This document shows positions 41,355 through 42,858 of a stretch of 42,858 bases of DNA, in pieces (position 1 is the stretch's first letter; every line of letters starts with the position of its first letter). Below the pieces are notes generated by a model. It saw only the letters and a list, made by a program, of their open reading frames with translations. It was not told the DNA's origin and ran no database searches. The position numbers were made by a program, and so were the translations under genes. Source of the stretch: a candidate division WS1 bacterium (GTDB taxonomy: Bacteria; Armatimonadota; Zipacnadia; Zipacnadales; UBA11051); the NCBI GenBank assembly GCA_012518355.1, contig JAAYSP010000079.1, positions 1 to 42,858 of the forward strand. Direction: 5' to 3'.

Positions 41355-41600
41355 TCAGTCCATAGTGTAGGGCAAAAGTGCCATCTCGCGGGCGCGCTTG
41401 ATGGCCTGGGCTACTCGACTCTGGTGCCGCCGACAAGTCCCAGTCTGTCGAGCTTTTTTGATGCGGCCTCGGTCATCAACATAGTTGCGCAGCATCTGGA
41501 GGTTCTTGTAATCGATCGCACTGTCTTCACGTCGTGCGCAAAAACGGCATACTTTGCGCCGCCTGCCCCCTCTGGGCCTGCTGTCTCTGTCGTCTGCCAC
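41355..41600 (-). CDS. rpsR: 30S ribosomal protein S18
   Basis: An 81-residue basic protein with the signature KVCRFCARREDSAIDYKN, then LRNYVDDRGRIKKARQTGTCRRHQ and the C-terminal AIKRAREMALLPYT. Cysteines at CRFC and TGTC make it a zinc-binding (C+) type S18. GTG 41600 is preceded by GAGAGG about 10 nt upstream. It stands alone, without its usual neighbours rpsF, ssb and rplI, which suggests the classic operon is broken up in this genome. Confidence 0.97.
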   Translation of the reverse strand: MADDRDSRPRGGRRRKVCRFCARREDSAIDYKNLQMLRNYVDDRGRIKKARQTGTCRRHQSRVAQAIKRAREMALLPYTMD

Positions 41601-41683
41601 CTGTATCGTACCTCTCTATATCGTGTATGGGCGGTAACCCTGTCACCGCAGACAACTAATTATAGCAACAAAGCCAGCAAGCA

Positions 41684-42607
41684 TCAAGTTCGGTGTGCTT
41701 CTCGCGCTCGACGCCGGCGACGAATCCATAAAATCAGCAGAACCAGGGGGATCCAGAACACCGCTCCTGCGATGAGCGCATATACCATGGCGTACACGAG
41801 ACTTTCGACCATGCGTGCCAGAGCAGCCCAGGCGGTGCGCAGATGGTACGCCAGACGCCATGGACCGCGCTCTGCCAGACCCACCTCCCCCAACTCCTGT
41901 ACCGTCACACTGATCGTGGACAAACTGACCTGATCCTTCAGATACCGCAGCCGCCCCTCCAACCGCTCTATCTCGCCACGAACACGAAAGATCTCGCGCT
42001 GAATCTCCATTATATCGCTCAGCTCACCCTTGCGCTGAAGCAGTGCCAGCAGGCTTTTCTCCTCAGCCTTCTGATTGGATATCCGCGCCTCCAGGTCTAT
42101 CCACTCTTCGGTCACATCTGAGGCGTCCTCACTATAACTGACAGCCTTGCCGATTTCTCGAAGGCTGCGGAAGGTCACTGTGAACTTGTCAGCCGGCACG
42201 CGCACCTCTATAGATCCACTGCGTCTGCCCTCTGCGGTCTCGTACACACGACTGCCTGAGACATAGCCACCGGCATCTTCAGCCAGCTTGCTGATCTGAT
42301 CCACAGTTGCAGGCAGATCGGTCACCTCGATGGTGACATCTCCAGTCTTGATGATACGCCTGGTGACCTGACCGGGACTGCCACCTGCCTTCGACAGGTC
42401 TACATCATCGGCCGTCTCAGCATCCTCTGCCGATGCCGAGCGCGTCATCTCGTGGGAGCCGTCAGCCTGTGGAGCCGCCATTTCGGATGAGCTTGCGGAA
42501 ATGGATTCAGTGGACCTCTGCCAGCCACATCCGCCCTGACCCACGAGCAGCATCAGGACTATCAGAGATGCAACAGCGTTCACTACATCTATCTTACGCA
42601 TGATCAT
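41684..42607 (-). CDS. DUF4349 domain lipoprotein with coiled coil and C-terminal membrane helix
   Basis: A 307-residue protein (ATG 42607, or ATG 42601, two codons on). The N-terminal hydrophobic stretch ends at a lipobox-like VGQGGC. A Ser/Ala-rich linker follows. The DUF4349 domain spans about 80-290: RRIIKTGDVTIEVTD, SGSIEVRVPADKF, WIDLEARISNQKAEEKSLL, and a coiled coil (IQREIFRVRGEIERLEGRLRYLKDQ). A membrane helix at about 270-295 precedes a basic tail (RRRRRAREAHR). Such proteins are common in diverse bacteria; function is unknown, probably envelope. No clear ribosome site. It lies between the aldolase tail and rpsR on the same strand. Confidence 0.87.
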   Translation of the reverse strand: MIMRKIDVVNAVASLIVLMLLVGQGGCGWQRSTESISASSSEMAAPQADGSHEMTRSASAEDAETADDVDLSKAGGSPGQVTRRIIKTGDVTIEVTDLPATVDQISKLAEDAGGYVSGSRVYETAEGRRSGSIEVRVPADKFTVTFRSLREIGKAVSYSEDASDVTEEWIDLEARISNQKAEEKSLLALLQRKGELSDIMEIQREIFRVRGEIERLEGRLRYLKDQVSLSTISVTVQELGEVGLAERGPWRLAYHLRTAWAALARMVESLVYAMVYALIAGAVFWIPLVLLILWIRRRRRAREAHRT

Positions 42608-42723
42608 CGCCGACCAACGGCTGGTCTCCCTTCATAGTGCGTAGTGTCGGGCTCCGCTCAGGTGTACAGTCAGACCTATGGCTGGCTGGGATGCGCATGG
42701 TATTGTTCCGCCCCCATGCATAG

Positions 42724-42858
42724 CTATCCCAGTTTGCGCCGCAGAGCGTGCAGGGCCTCCAGCCGGTCCGGAGGGATTTCATCGGCAGCTCCCAACTGCG
42801 CCACCACCAGTGCAGTCCGCGCGAAGTGCTCCAGCACCTCCATACGGTAGTACGCCTG
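42724..42858 (-). CDS. C-terminal tail of a class II aldolase/adducin-like protein, 5' part outside window
   Basis: Forty-four codons are open from the right edge to a TAG ending at 42724. The helix with RMEVLEHFARTALVVAQLG matches the C-terminal helix of class II aldolase/adducin proteins (fuculose-phosphate aldolase type), in which EHxAKIxLLARQLG is usual. A short tail with LEALHALRRKLG follows. The catalytic zinc histidines would be outside the window. It is followed, 116 bp on, by the DUF4349 gene. Confidence 0.6.
   Translation of the reverse strand, partial: QAYYRMEVLEHFARTALVVAQLGAADEIPPDRLEALHALRRKLG

Noticed and set aside
1-42858. CRISPR arrays, insertion sequences, integrases, toxin-antitoxin pairs, tRNA and rRNA genes
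   Set aside because: Looked for on both strands; no repeat-spacer array, transposase motif, cloverleaf or rRNA stretch was recognised.

Overview
The window is about 43 kb of a moderately GC-rich, diderm (outer-membrane) bacterial chromosome. Evidence for two membranes is a BamA-Skp-LpxD cluster and a giant TamB/AsmA-like protein. MurE carries the DNPR signature of meso-diaminopimelate ligases. Gene content and divergence (a remote MraZ, a three-POTRA BamA, a kinase fused to a PQQ-like propeller, anaerobe-type homocysteine synthesis genes) fit a poorly sampled diderm phylum, perhaps Armatimonadota-like. I cannot fix the taxon from sequence reading alone. No transposase, integrase, CRISPR array, tRNA or rRNA was seen. 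This looks like core chromosome, not an island.

Left part (1-8.6 kb, all minus strand). A DUF39 homocysteine-biosynthesis protein runs off the left edge. Upstream of it lies a UPF0280 gene whose last 135 bp are tandemly duplicated as a decayed copy, followed by a small ORF carrying an intrinsic terminator. Then come a bacterial sugar transferase, a Ser/Thr kinase with zinc ribbon, TPR and propeller, a 1.1-kb non-coding stretch with a 9-bp minisatellite and an 18-bp perfect palindrome, and an exported protein of unknown function.

Envelope part (8.6-22 kb, minus strand). Reading 5' to 3', the genes are smpB, a REC-only response regulator, lipA, tamB-like, an ECF sigma factor, bamA, skp/ompH, an unrecognised coiled-coil exported protein, and lpxD with its own terminator. 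The sigma gene heads the bamA-skp-X-lpxD group, which suggests an envelope-stress operon.

Division and wall part (22.2-37.9 kb, plus strand). A compact dcw cluster reads mraZ, rsmH, ftsL, ftsI, murE, murF, mraY, murD, ftsW, murG, murC, ftsQ, ftsA. Most junctions overlap by a few bases. A 518-bp non-coding gap precedes ftsL, and a sigma-70-like promoter precedes murC. murB, ddl and, notably, ftsZ are absent.

Right part (37.9-42.9 kb). Where ftsZ would be expected there is instead a membrane protein with two tandem anti-sigma-type zinc fingers and a long Pro/Thr-rich tail. An M28 glutaminyl-cyclase-like lipoprotein follows. Convergent to these, on the minus strand, are a class II aldolase tail, a DUF4349 lipoprotein, rpsR and thiE.

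The most interesting observation is that the ECF sigma gene and the distant double-zinc-finger gene both carry AAC-N14-CGTGTCTA just upstream, an ECF-type promoter with identical spacing. I infer a split sigma/anti-sigma circuit that could link outer-membrane assembly (the bamA operon) to the end of the division cluster.
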